DNA of 64,000 nt from Pseudomonadales bacterium (lineage in GTDB: Bacteria; Pseudomonadota; Gammaproteobacteria; Pseudomonadales; Pseudohongiellaceae), in the NCBI GenBank assembly GCA_024234325.1, contig JACKOJ010000002.1, positions 372,001-436,000 on the forward strand. Reading direction: 5' to 3'. Numbering within the stretch: position 1 is the stretch's first letter; each line of letters starts with the position of its first letter. A program made the position numbers and the translations under genes. The notes under the pieces are model-generated. The model saw only the letters and a program-made list of their open reading frames with translations. It searched no databases and was not told the DNA's origin. Positions 1-8,968 of this stretch are shown piece by piece.

Positions 1-1
1 C

Positions 2-2053
2 ATGCCAAGCACACCACCCCCGCCCCTCGAAAACGCCGACATCCTCTGGCAGGACAGCGGCGCGCCCTACTCCAGCCGTTTCGGCGACATCTATTTCTCC
101 CGCGAGGGCGGACTGGACGAAACCGAGTATGTGTTCCTGGCCGCCAACCGGCTGCAGGAGCGCTGGCGCGAGGCGGAAACGGCACTGCAAGCCTCCGGCG
201 GCACGGGCGTCTTCACGATCGGTGAACTGGGTTTCGGCACGGGCCTGAATTTCCTCTGCACCTGGCGCGCCTGGCAGGCGGTGTCTCCAAAGCACCTGCG
301 CCTGCACGTCATCAGTTGCGAGCGCTTTCCCCTGCAGCAGGACGTCATGAGCCAGGCACTCGCCCAGTGGCCTGCCCTGCAGCCCCTGAGTCAGGCCCTG
401 CTGAAGGCCTACCCGGATCATTCCGCAGGCTACCACCGCCTGCATCTCGCGATGCCCGATGGCAGCTACCCTGTCACCCTGGACCTGTACTACGGCGACG
501 CCGCCGAAACCCTGGCGGCACAGCCCGAGAGACGAGCGGGAAAAGTGGACGCGTGGTTTCTGGACGGCTTTGCTCCCCGGGTCAATCCCGAGATGTGGAG
601 CCCTGCCCTGATTGCACAACTGGCACGGCTGAGCAGGCCCGGGAGTACGCTAAGCACCTACAGCGTGGCGGGCCTGGTACAGCGAGGCCTGCGGGACGCA
701 GGCTTTGCAGTGGAAAAGCACCCGGGCTTTGGTAGCAAGCGGGAGATGCTGATCGGCAACCTCCCGCGCACGGAACAAACGACCGCAACGCCCAGCGGCT
801 GGTTAAGCGTCAGCGATTCAGAACCCACAGCACGCAAGGTCATCGTCATCGGCGGCGGCATGGCCGGGTGCCTGAGCGCCCGGGCACTTGCCCGCAAAGG
901 CTGCCGGGTTACCCTGCTGGAGCGCAGCGATGCACTGGCCAGCGGTGCCTCCGGCAACCGGCAGGCAGTGCTGCAATGCCGCCTGAGCAATGCCGTGAAC
1001 GCCACCCGCCAGTTCAACCTGCAGGCTTATCTGTATGCCGTGCGGGAGCTGCAGGCGCTGGCGGAAACCCACCCCGGTATTGCCTGGCACCCCTGTGGCG
1101 TACTGAACCTGGAAACGGCGTTCAGCGCACGCCGCGAGCGCTGCGACCCCGTGGATCTCTCACGCTACAACACTCGCGTCGCCAGAGGACTGGAGCAGGC
1201 AGAGGCCTGCACAGAGGCGGGGCTGGCACTGGACGGCGCCGCCACCCATTTGCCGCTGGGTGGCTGGGTAAATCCGCGCAATCTCTGCCTGGCCTGCGTG
1301 GACGATCCGCATATCCTCGTGCGTACGAACGCGGAAGTGGACGCACTGCAGCGCCTGGACGGAGGGCGCTGGCAAGCCCTGAACGCCAGAGGTGAGATAC
1401 TGGCCGAGGCCGATTCCATCGTCGTCGCAAACAGCTATCTGGCGGACCGCTTTGCGCAAACAGCGCCGATTCCCATCGTGCCGATTCGCGGCCAGGTCAG
1501 CTATGTCGAGGCGTCAGCCGACAGCGAATCGCTGAAGACGATTGTCTGTGGCCAAAGCTATATCGCCCCGGCGTGGGAGGGGCTGCACAGTGTGGGGGCC
1601 AGTTATTCGAGGGATATCGCGGACACGGCGCTGTCAATGCAGGAACACACGCAGAATCTGGCCGGTATCACGCCGCATCTGCCTGCAGGCAGTCTGGAAG
1701 AATCGTCCATTGTGGACGGACGGGTGTCGGTGCGTGCCACCACCCGCGACCGCATGCCTATCGTGGGAGAGGTGCCGGATTTCAGTGCGTTTGAACAGCT
1801 CTACACCCGCCTGAACCAGAGCACCCGCAAAAACCCCGATACCCCTCTGCCTGTCGTAGAGGGCCTGTATGTCAGCATCGGGCACGGGTCACATGGGCTG
1901 GGCAATGCGCCACTGGCGGCGGAGTATCTGGCGAGCCTGATTTGTGGGGAAGCCCTGCCGCTGCAGCAGGAGCTGGTCGAGGTGATCCACCCCGCGCGCT
2001 TCCTGCTGCGCGAACTCAGGCGTCGCGGGCACGCACCCCGTAAAACTGTCTGA
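2..2053 (+). CDS. mnmC: MnmC, bifunctional tRNA mnm5s2U34 oxidoreductase/methyltransferase
   Basis: Cytosolic enzyme completing the mnm5s2U modification at the wobble uridine of tRNAs such as Lys and Glu. The FAD domain converts cmnm5s2U to nm5s2U and the SAM-dependent domain methylates it. The N-terminal methyltransferase half shows GELGFGTG at residues 74-81 and DAWFLDGFAP near 185. The C-terminal half opens with the FAD-binding VIVIGGGMAGC near 280. At 683 residues it has the normal length of the fused enzyme. The ATG begins at the second base of the window, so upstream context is not visible. Its last 38 bp overlap the convergent aminopeptidase gene. Confidence 0.95.
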   Translation: MPSTPPPPLENADILWQDSGAPYSSRFGDIYFSREGGLDETEYVFLAANRLQERWREAETALQASGGTGVFTIGELGFGTGLNFLCTWRAWQAVSPKHLRLHVISCERFPLQQDVMSQALAQWPALQPLSQALLKAYPDHSAGYHRLHLAMPDGSYPVTLDLYYGDAAETLAAQPERRAGKVDAWFLDGFAPRVNPEMWSPALIAQLARLSRPGSTLSTYSVAGLVQRGLRDAGFAVEKHPGFGSKREMLIGNLPRTEQTTATPSGWLSVSDSEPTARKVIVIGGGMAGCLSARALARKGCRVTLLERSDALASGASGNRQAVLQCRLSNAVNATRQFNLQAYLYAVRELQALAETHPGIAWHPCGVLNLETAFSARRERCDPVDLSRYNTRVARGLEQAEACTEAGLALDGAATHLPLGGWVNPRNLCLACVDDPHILVRTNAEVDALQRLDGGRWQALNARGEILAEADSIVVANSYLADRFAQTAPIPIVPIRGQVSYVEASADSESLKTIVCGQSYIAPAWEGLHSVGASYSRDIADTALSMQEHTQNLAGITPHLPAGSLEESSIVDGRVSVRATTRDRMPIVGEVPDFSAFEQLYTRLNQSTRKNPDTPLPVVEGLYVSIGHGSHGLGNAPLAAEYLASLICGEALPLQQELVEVIHPARFLLRELRRRGHAPRKTV

Positions 2054-3356
2054 GCACCCGATACAGGCTGTGAGCATCTTCACTGCCCGCCAGCTCGCGA
2101 ATGGAGTGCATGGCAAAGGTCGGCACGCCAACATCCACTGTCTCCACCCCGATGCCCGTGGCCGTGATCGGCCCGATGGTGCTGCCGCAGGCCATGTCGC
2201 TGCGCACCACGAAACTCTGCACCGGCACATCCGCCTGCAGGCACAGGGACTTGAATCGCGCCACGGAACTGCTGTTGCTGGCATAGCGCTGATTGGCGTT
2301 GATCTTGATGACCGGGCCCTGGTTCAGCACCGGGCCGTGGTTGCCGTCGTGCTTGTCCGAATAGTTGGGGTGAATGCCGTGGGCATTGTCCACCGACAGC
2401 AAGAGGGAGTTGCGGATGACCCGCTCAAACTCCTCGGTGAGGCTGCCACTGCCTGACGGGAAGGCAGCAATGATGCGTTCGAGCACGGCACGCAGAAAGG
2501 GGCCGTTGGCGCCGGAGGCGGAGCTGCTGCCCACCTCTTCGTGATCGGTGCAGACCAGCAGGTGACAGGCCTCGTCGGAGGCCTCCTTCATGGCCTGCAT
2601 GCCCACGTAACAACTGAGCAGATTGTCCAGCCGCGCCGACGCAATAAATTCCTTGTGCAGGCCGATTACCGCCGGGGGCTGGGTGTCATAAAGGCTCAAT
2701 TCATGCCCCAGTACCCTGTCGGCATCCGGGCGACCGGCATATTCCCGCACCCAGCTCAGCACCAGTTCGTCGAAGCCCCCGTCGCGCACTCCCGTGATCG
2801 ACAGGATGGGCGGCAGATGCTGCTGCGCATTGACGCTGCGGGACTGGTTTGCCTCGCGGTCGAGATGGATGGCCAGACTGGGGATCACCGCTACCGGGTG
2901 GCGCAGATCAATGAGGCAGGAATCCAGCCTGCCGTCGGTGCGCAGAAAATCGACTCGACCGGCGATGGAGAGGTCGCGGTCAAACCACGGGTTGTACAGC
3001 GCCCCGCCGTAGACCTCGACGCCAAGCTGCACGTAGTTGTTCCTGCGCAGCTCTGGCTGGGGTTTGACACGCAGACAGGGGCTGTCGGTGTGTGCCCCGG
3101 TCATGCGGATGCCCCCTGCGAGCGCTTCGGCGCCTGCCGCTGGCAGGGTAAAGGCAATCAGCGAGGCATCGTTGCGGGTGACGTAATAGCGCCCGCCGGG
3201 GCTCAGGTGCCAGGCGGCGCCTTCATCCAGCAGGGTAAAACCTGCCTGCGCCATGCCCGCCGCCAGGGAGGCGCAGGCATGGTAAGGCGTGGGCGAGTCC
3301 GCGATGAACTGCAACAGACCCTCATTGAATTCCGTCAGGCTGATCTGCTCGGTCAT
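2016..3356 (-). CDS. apeB: M18 family aminopeptidase
   Basis: Dinuclear-zinc aminopeptidase of the M18 family (aspartyl aminopeptidase / ApeB type), expected to be cytosolic and to remove N-terminal residues from peptides. Family landmarks are in order: GAHTDSPCLRVKP, which supplies a zinc-ligand His and Asp, near residue 88; RLDNLLSCYV near 242; CTDHEEVGSSSASGA with the catalytic Glu pair near 270; and DMACGSTIGPITATG with neighbouring His ligands near the C-terminus. The 446-residue length is usual. It is convergent with mnmC and overlaps its 3' end by 38 bp. The FKBP gene lies 30 bp upstream on the same strand. Confidence 0.93.
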   Translation of the reverse strand: MTEQISLTEFNEGLLQFIADSPTPYHACASLAAGMAQAGFTLLDEGAAWHLSPGGRYYVTRNDASLIAFTLPAAGAEALAGGIRMTGAHTDSPCLRVKPQPELRRNNYVQLGVEVYGGALYNPWFDRDLSIAGRVDFLRTDGRLDSCLIDLRHPVAVIPSLAIHLDREANQSRSVNAQQHLPPILSITGVRDGGFDELVLSWVREYAGRPDADRVLGHELSLYDTQPPAVIGLHKEFIASARLDNLLSCYVGMQAMKEASDEACHLLVCTDHEEVGSSSASGANGPFLRAVLERIIAAFPSGSGSLTEEFERVIRNSLLLSVDNAHGIHPNYSDKHDGNHGPVLNQGPVIKINANQRYASNSSSVARFKSLCLQADVPVQSFVVRSDMACGSTIGPITATGIGVETVDVGVPTFAMHSIRELAGSEDAHSLYRVLRQFYGVRARDA

Positions 3357-3386
3357 CGCGCCACGCTCCCTTCGCGAGGGACTCCC

Positions 3387-4094
3387 TTAGCGGGGAGTCA
3401 CACTCAGCAGTTCAACGTCGAAAATCAGCGCTTCGTACGGGCCAATGGGGCCGGAGCCTGACTCGCCGTAGGCCAGGTTGTAGGGGATGAACAGACGCCA
3501 CTTGTCGCCCGGCTTCATCATCTGCAGTGCCTCGGTCCAGCCGGCGATCACCTGGCTCACGCCAAATTCCACGGGCTCGCCACGCTCCACGGAGCTGTCG
3601 AACACGGTGCCGTCGATGAAAGTGCCGTGGTAATGTGCCAACACGCTGTCATTTGGGCCAGGAGAGACGCCATCCGCAGGGCCGGAGTCAATCACCAGAT
3701 ACTGCAGACCGGAGGCGGTCGTCTTCACGCCGTCTTCCGTCGCATTGGCGGCCAGGAAGGCCTCGCTCGCGGCTTTGGCTGCGTCAGCCGCTGCCGCCTG
3801 CTCTTCGATCATGCGCTGCTGGAAAGTCTGCAGGGCCGTCATCATGTCTTCCATGCTCATCTGCAGATCGCCGCTGACGGTGTCACGAATACCGGCAACG
3901 AAGGCGTCCATCTGAATGGAGCCCATCAGCCCCTGATTCACAAGGTTCTGGCCGATATTGACACCGATGCTGTAGCTGATCTGGTTGTCCTGATTGGTCA
4001 GATCCACAGCGCTGTCGGCAGCCTGGGCATTCATGGCAATAAGCGAGACAGCCACAACAGCACTGCGCAGGCTCAGCAAACGGGGAAAATTCAT
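3387..4094 (-). CDS. Periplasmic FKBP-type peptidyl-prolyl cis-trans isomerase
   Basis: A proline isomerase and probable chaperone of the FkpA/Mip/FklB group. The protein begins with a Sec signal peptide (MNFPRLLSLRSAVVAVSLIA, cleavage after NAQA). A helical FKBP-N dimerisation region follows, then a C-terminal FKBP domain with VLAHYHGTFIDGTVFDSS, VIAGWTEALQMMKPGDKWRL and IPYNLAYGESG. I chose the ATG at 4094 because GAAGGA lies eight bases upstream; the longer frame would start at a TTG at 4109 that overlaps this ribosome site. The product is 235 residues. The assignment to the isomerase family is firm, but the exact orthologue (fkpA or fklB) is not. Confidence 0.9.
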   Translation of the reverse strand: MNFPRLLSLRSAVVAVSLIAMNAQAADSAVDLTNQDNQISYSIGVNIGQNLVNQGLMGSIQMDAFVAGIRDTVSGDLQMSMEDMMTALQTFQQRMIEEQAAAADAAKAASEAFLAANATEDGVKTTASGLQYLVIDSGPADGVSPGPNDSVLAHYHGTFIDGTVFDSSVERGEPVEFGVSQVIAGWTEALQMMKPGDKWRLFIPYNLAYGESGSGPIGPYEALIFDVELLSVTPR

Positions 4095-4325
4095 GGTGAT
4101 GTCCTTCAATTGATGGGTTTCGCGTGTGGATTCGAGGGGCTGATACAGTCACTGCAGACAGCAAAGGAAAAGTCCCGGCTCAGGGCTCAGCATACTAACT
4201 GGACTGCTGCCGAATTTCCACAGCGCAGGCAGGCATGTCACGGGTAAAAACGGCCCTGTAGAGCACTCCTGAACTCTGCTAGCATGGCACTCTCGATCCA
4301 TGGCCGATGCTGCAGGAAGTGCCTC

Positions 4326-4874
4326 TTGAAAACACGTTCAGCCTGTTCCCCATTCCCCTACCCGCTCGCCCGTCCGTTCGTTCGCCTGACGGGCCTGCTG
4401 CTGGTGGGTTTGCTTTGTGCCTGCTCCCAGCGTTATGCCGTCAGCATCAACAACCAGACGATCATCGATCAACGTCCGAATGCAGGCAACTACCGCTTCG
4501 ACGACCCCGGTCTTCAGGGTTGCGTGAATTTCGCCCTGCAGCAGCCCGACGCGACACTCGAGACCATCGCCGTGCTGTCCTGCTCCGGCTGGGAGATCGA
4601 GAACATCGAGGGAATTGACGCGCTGCGTGCCCTGCAGTTTCTGGATCTCAGCAACAACCGCATCAACAGCCTGGCGCCGCTGGCCCCCCTGCGTCGTCTG
4701 AGTTCCATCAGCCTGACCGACAACCGGGTGCGGGACATCGATCCGCTCAATGCGCTGAACTCGCTGACCTCTGCCGTGCTGACCGGCAACAACAACATCT
4801 CCTGCGCACAACTGGATGTGCTGCAGCAGAAGCTCGGAGACAATCTGCGCCGCCCAACGAGCTGCGAGGAGTGA
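4326..4874 (+). CDS. Small leucine-rich-repeat lipoprotein
   Basis: Putative outer-membrane or periplasmic lipoprotein of unknown function. A basic start and a hydrophobic stretch (LTGLLLVGLLCAC) end in a lipobox-like LCAC. The mature part holds about three internalin-like leucine-rich repeats of roughly 22 residues, for example ALQFLDLSNNRINSL and LSSISLTDNRVRDI, and two pairs of Cys. I prefer the TTG at 4326, which gives MKTRS and follows AGGAAG at a good distance. The in-frame ATG at 4284 adds 14 residues but lacks a ribosome site. It lies alone between divergent and convergent neighbours. LRRs suggest protein binding, but no partner can be read from the sequence. Confidence 0.75.
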   Translation: MKTRSACSPFPYPLARPFVRLTGLLLVGLLCACSQRYAVSINNQTIIDQRPNAGNYRFDDPGLQGCVNFALQQPDATLETIAVLSCSGWEIENIEGIDALRALQFLDLSNNRINSLAPLAPLRRLSSISLTDNRVRDIDPLNALNSLTSAVLTGNNNISCAQLDVLQQKLGDNLRRPTSCEE

Positions 4875-4875
4875 T

Positions 4876-5487
4876 TCAGGCGGCGTCTGCCGCCGGCACG
4901 CCACTGTGGAAACGGAACTGGGGATCGGGGCTCTGAATCAGATCCCGCTCGATCTCGCGGAAGCGCTGAACATGAGGGCTGATATCCTCATCGCTGTAGA
5001 GGGCGGCCAGGGCCAGGTAGTCCTCGTAATGGCGCGACTCGGAGCGCAGCAGGCTGCGGTAGAACTTGGTCAGTACCGGGTCCAGCAGGGGCGCGATGCG
5101 GGCGAAGCGCTCACAGGAACGGGCCTCCACGAAAGCGCCCACAATCAGCGTATCCACCAGCAGGTTTTTCCCGTCCTTGCGCAGATGCTCGCGCAGGCTG
5201 CCGGCGTAGCGTGAAGGACCAAGATGCACATAGGCGATGTCCCGCGCTGCCATCAGATTGACCACCTGCTCGAAGTGCAGCAGTTCTTCCCGCGCCAGTT
5301 GCGACATCTTGCGCAGCAGCTCCGTGTGTTCGGAATAGCGGTACAGCAGGCTCATGGCCGTAGCGGCCGCCTTCTTCTCGCAGTTGGCGTGATCGATCAG
5401 CAGGGTGTCCTGGTTGCGCAGGGCTTCGTCGAGCCAGGCATCCGGTGTTTCGCAGGCAAGAAAATTCTTTATTTCATCAGAAATCAT
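4876..5487 (-). CDS. miaE: MiaE, tRNA-(ms2io6A37) hydroxylase
   Basis: Non-haem diiron monooxygenase that hydroxylates the isopentenyl chain of ms2i6A at position 37 of tRNAs reading UNN codons. The ferritin-like four-helix fold is indicated by HANCEKKAAATAM near residue 34, REELLHFEQV near 67, EARSCERF near 120 and SESRHYEDY near 150, which together provide the Glu/His iron ligands. Its 203 residues match the family. The gene starts with ATG and overlaps the rmuC stop by four bases (ATGA), so the two are probably co-translated. It is convergent with the LRR lipoprotein, with a single base between the stop codons. Confidence 0.93.
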   Translation of the reverse strand: MISDEIKNFLACETPDAWLDEALRNQDTLLIDHANCEKKAAATAMSLLYRYSEHTELLRKMSQLAREELLHFEQVVNLMAARDIAYVHLGPSRYAGSLREHLRKDGKNLLVDTLIVGAFVEARSCERFARIAPLLDPVLTKFYRSLLRSESRHYEDYLALAALYSDEDISPHVQRFREIERDLIQSPDPQFRFHSGVPAADAA

Positions 5488-6869
5488 TCTGTTGCATCGC
5501 TTTCTTCATCATTATTCGAGGAATCTGGCGCCTCCAGTGCCGGCTCGTCCAGCGCCGCTTTCGCCAACAACTCTTCGCTGTGCTGCTTGCTTGCCCGCGC
5601 GCCAAGCTGGCGCAGCTTCTCTGTCCGGCTGACCAGGTTGCCGCGTCCGGAGACCAGCTTGTTCTGCGCCTTGTCGAAGCTCTTGCGGGTGGCATCGATG
5701 CGGGTGCCGATCTCGTCCAGATCGGCGGCAAAGGCTACAAACTTGTCGTAGAGCGCCCCCGCCGAGCGCGCAATTTCCAGGGCATTCTGATTCTGCTGTT
5801 CGTGACGCCAGATATTGCGGATCGCCCGCAGGGTCGCCAGCAGAGTGGAGGGGCCGACCAGGATAATGTTCTTCTCGAAGGCGTCAGTGAACATGTCGCC
5901 GTCAGCCTGCACCGCCACAGAGAACGCCGGCTCCACCGGCATGAACAGCAGCACGAAGTCGAGGGACTGCAGGGACTTCAGATTCTGGTAGTCCTTGCTG
6001 CTGAGCGAGCGGATATGGTTGCGCACAGACTGCACGTGGTCGCGCAGCAGCACACTGCGGCGCTCCGGGTCATCCTCCGAGCAATAGGCCTCATAGGCCT
6101 TCAGCGAGACCTTGGCATCGATGATGATCTGCTTGTTCTCTGGCAGGTGCACGATGACGTCCGGCTGCAGGCGGGCGCCCTCCTCGTCCTTCAGGTTGAC
6201 CTGCACCTGGTACTCGCGCCCCTTCACCAGGCCGGATTTCTCCAGAATGGTCTCCAGAATCACTTCCCCCCAGGTGCCCTGGGTCTTGCTTTCCCCCTTG
6301 AGGGCATTGGTGAGATTGACTGCATCCTCGCTGATGCGGACGTTCAGCTCCTGCAGACTGCGGATCTCGTTGGTGAGGGAGAAGCGCTCCTTGGATTCGC
6401 GGTCGTAGGTTTCTTCCACCCGTTTCTCGAAGGATTGAATCTTCTCGCTCAGCGGCTTGAGGATCTGGGCAATGTTTTCGCGGTTGCTGTCGGTAAAGCG
6501 GCGGCTCTTGTCTTCCAGAATCTCACTGGCCAACGCCTTGAACTGCAGGTTCATCTGCTCGCGGGAGTCCTGCAGCAACTTCAGTTTTTCCTCGGTCTGG
6601 CGCCGCTCCTGACTGAGAGTGGTCTGCAACTGCACAATCTGCTCACGCAGGCGGGTGCCGCCCTCGCCCAGCTCCGCCAGTTCCTGCTCCAGCGCCTCTA
6701 TGCGCCGGGTCTTGGCCTCCAGCTCGTCCTGGCGGGCGCTCAGGCGCTCCTCCAGCACGGCCAGGTCACCGGAGAGATCACGGGGGCGGCGCAGATACTG
6801 CAGCAGTGCGACGAGGCCGAGAATGCCGGCAATGGCCAAAAGAGCAATGTTCTCGGGCGTCATGGGCAT
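5484..6869 (-). CDS. rmuC: RmuC, DNA recombination-limiting protein
   Basis: RmuC-family protein thought to limit short-repeat recombination and to contain a nuclease-like fold. An N-terminal membrane anchor (NIALLAIAGILGLVALLQYL) is followed by a long coiled coil (residues about 35-140). The conserved core has TWGEVILETILEKSGL, DVIVHLPENKQIIIDAKVSL and FVLLFMPVEPAF. I place the start at the ATG at 6869, with GGAG 11 bases upstream; a GTG at 6881 would add four residues. It ends in an acidic, Ser/Asp-rich tail. It lies 58 bp beyond bamC and overlaps miaE by four bases. Confidence 0.93.
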   Translation of the reverse strand: MPMTPENIALLAIAGILGLVALLQYLRRPRDLSGDLAVLEERLSARQDELEAKTRRIEALEQELAELGEGGTRLREQIVQLQTTLSQERRQTEEKLKLLQDSREQMNLQFKALASEILEDKSRRFTDSNRENIAQILKPLSEKIQSFEKRVEETYDRESKERFSLTNEIRSLQELNVRISEDAVNLTNALKGESKTQGTWGEVILETILEKSGLVKGREYQVQVNLKDEEGARLQPDVIVHLPENKQIIIDAKVSLKAYEAYCSEDDPERRSVLLRDHVQSVRNHIRSLSSKDYQNLKSLQSLDFVLLFMPVEPAFSVAVQADGDMFTDAFEKNIILVGPSTLLATLRAIRNIWRHEQQNQNALEIARSAGALYDKFVAFAADLDEIGTRIDATRKSFDKAQNKLVSGRGNLVSRTEKLRQLGARASKQHSEELLAKAALDEPALEAPDSSNNDEESDATE

Positions 6870-6927
6870 CAGATGGGGCACTCCAGTGCCGGCACGCCTG
6901 ACCTGCTGGGGTCAGGCGGCGAAAGGA

Positions 6928-7971
6928 TCAGACCAGATTGCGGTGCAGGGCGCGCACCAGCAGATTGCGCAGATCGGTTGTGGCATCACTGCTGACAGGC
7001 TCCGCAGTCACGACCACACCACCTTCTTCCTCGCTGATGCGCACCGTGAATGTCGGGTAGTCTTCCTGCGCCGTCGTCTTGGCACCAAACATGCGACGGA
7101 AGAAACCGGGGCGGGCCTCCTCTTCGTCCCCGGCGTAATGCACCGTGAACACCCCTTCGTCACGGTTGCTGTCGGAGACCAGAATATTGGCGTTGTTCAA
7201 GGACTGGTTAATCTGCGACCAGGCGCGGTCAAAATCAATGCGAATACGCAGGATATCGCCTGCGGCGGACGGCATCACGTTCGCCTTGCTCTCGGCCTCG
7301 ATACTGCCCGCCAGCAGGGACACGGACGAGGCGCGGTAAAGGTCGGTACGGTCAGCCAGGTACTGGGAAATATCATCCAGCATGGCATATTCCAGCTCCT
7401 GGCTGGCGGAGTCCTCCGGCCAGTCGATCGGCGCGTCCGGGTTCTCGATATAGCTCTCGGATACCTGGGTGACATAGATCTCGGAGTTGCCCGAATGCAG
7501 ACCCGGCTCAATGCGTACCTGGTACTTGTTGCGCTCGCCTTCCTCGCCCAGCCACACCGTTTCCATGATTGCCTTGATCGGATCCTCCGACGCCAGACGA
7601 ATCTGCGCGGTGGACCAGTAATCGCGCATACGCGGCCAGACCTGGCCTGGCTCGGCACCGATCACGATCCAGCGACGCTCACCGAAACGCTGCACCACCA
7701 CCCCTTCCCGCACATTGGTGTCCAGCCCGTGGGGCGCAGGCGCCTCCAGGAAGAAGGGGCGCTCGTCCTGCAGGGGGTCGGGAATCACATAGGCCGTGTC
7801 CAGCGTGTAGCTGTCCAGATCCGGCGGAATGTCCATGGGGGCGATATCCGGCGCCACCAGATAGTCTCCCTGGCGATCGCGAAAATACCCGTCATCTCCG
7901 GTCAGATAGGAACACCCACTGAGAATGCTCGTCACCATGACGCTCAGAACTACTGGTTTGAAAGCCTGCAT
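6928..7971 (-). CDS. bamC: BamC, outer-membrane assembly lipoprotein
   Basis: Lipoprotein subunit of the BAM complex, which inserts beta-barrel proteins into the outer membrane. The start MQAFKPVVLSVMVTSILSGC gives a short signal peptide with lipobox LSGC. A disordered, Asp/Pro-rich N-terminal segment (APDIAPMDIPPDLDS) resembles the BamC region that contacts BamD. Two helix-grip domains follow, with RRWIVIGAEPGQVWPRMRDYW near residue 106. The protein has 347 residues. An upstream in-frame extension into dapA is not used: ATG 7971 starts the signal peptide. The dapA stop is 29 bp upstream, the same dapA-bamC pairing as in E. coli. Confidence 0.9.
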   Translation of the reverse strand: MQAFKPVVLSVMVTSILSGCSYLTGDDGYFRDRQGDYLVAPDIAPMDIPPDLDSYTLDTAYVIPDPLQDERPFFLEAPAPHGLDTNVREGVVVQRFGERRWIVIGAEPGQVWPRMRDYWSTAQIRLASEDPIKAIMETVWLGEEGERNKYQVRIEPGLHSGNSEIYVTQVSESYIENPDAPIDWPEDSASQELEYAMLDDISQYLADRTDLYRASSVSLLAGSIEAESKANVMPSAAGDILRIRIDFDRAWSQINQSLNNANILVSDSNRDEGVFTVHYAGDEEEARPGFFRRMFGAKTTAQEDYPTFTVRISEEEGGVVVTAEPVSSDATTDLRNLLVRALHRNLV

Positions 7972-8000
7972 ATTGCCTCTCCCGCCTGTCGCGACGGACT

Positions 8001-8885
8001 TCAAATACTGATGCTGATGCCTGCGGCACGCATGGCATCTGTCAATGGGACTCTGAAAGCGGGATTGAGTTCCACCAGCGGCAGCCGAAGACCGGACTGA
8101 ATCAACCCCATCTGCGCCATCGCCCACTTTACTGGTACGGGATTACCCTCGACAAACAGTCGGCTGTGCAGACCTGCCAGAGGGGTGTCGATTGCCTCCG
8201 CGCCAACGGCGTCCCCGGCGATCGCCCGCTTGCACATCTCGTGCATCTGCTGCGGCACCAGATTCGCGGTGACCGAGATATTGCCCTTGCCACCCGCCAG
8301 CATCAACTGCCGCGCCGTGGCGTCGTCGCCGCTCAAAATGGCAATGCGGTCACCACACAGGCTCAGCAGCTCGCGGCAGCGATCGAGATCACCGCTGGCT
8401 TCCTTGATGCCAATGATGTTGGGAATATCCGCCAGGCGCGACACGGTCTGCGCCTGCATATCGCAGCCGGTACGAGACGGGACATTGTAGAGAATCTGAG
8501 GAATATCAACAGATTCGGCAATCTTCTTAAAGTGCTGATACAAACCTTCCTGACTGGGCTTGTTGTAATAGGGAACCACCAGAAGACAGGCATCTGCCCC
8601 GGCCAGCCGGGCCTCCTCCGTCAGGTATATTGCCTCCTGCGTGGAATTGGAGCCGGTACCCGCGATCACAGGAATACGGCCCGCCACCTGTTTCACACTG
8701 TGCGCAACCAGATCCGTGTGCTCCTGTACCGACAGCGTGGGAGACTCGCCGGTTGTGCCCGCGACCACAATCGCATCGGTGCCACTGGCAACGTGCCATT
8801 CGATCAGACGGTCAAACGCCGGGTAGTCGATTTCCCCATCCGCTGTCATCGGGGTGACGATGGCGACAATACTGCCTTGAATCAT
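8001..8885 (-). CDS. dapA: DapA, 4-hydroxy-tetrahydrodipicolinate synthase
   Basis: Catalyses condensation of pyruvate with aspartate semialdehyde, the first committed step of diaminopimelate and lysine synthesis. The TIM-barrel starts MIQGSIVAIVTPM. It contains VAGTTGESPTLS with the active-site Thr pair near residue 44, the catalytic Tyr in PQILYNVPSRTG near 133, and the Schiff-base Lys in IIGIKEASGD near 161. It is 294 residues, the standard length. I chose ATG 8885 because AGGAAA lies eight bases upstream; the open frame continues 22 codons further without support. It leads the dapA-bamC pair. Confidence 0.96.
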   Translation of the reverse strand: MIQGSIVAIVTPMTADGEIDYPAFDRLIEWHVASGTDAIVVAGTTGESPTLSVQEHTDLVAHSVKQVAGRIPVIAGTGSNSTQEAIYLTEEARLAGADACLLVVPYYNKPSQEGLYQHFKKIAESVDIPQILYNVPSRTGCDMQAQTVSRLADIPNIIGIKEASGDLDRCRELLSLCGDRIAILSGDDATARQLMLAGGKGNISVTANLVPQQMHEMCKRAIAGDAVGAEAIDTPLAGLHSRLFVEGNPVPVKWAMAQMGLIQSGLRLPLVELNPAFRVPLTDAMRAAGISISI

Positions 8886-8968
8886 TCGGTGTTTCCTATT
8901 GTCCTGAAAGGTTGAGTCGGGCGGCGACTTTATCACATCCGCCCGTCGCACGACAAAAACGGCGGCGC

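Noticed and set aside
5445..6995. 516-codon plus-strand open frame opposite rmuC
   Set aside because: Antisense shadow of rmuC; composition is His/Gln/Leu-rich without any conserved motif.
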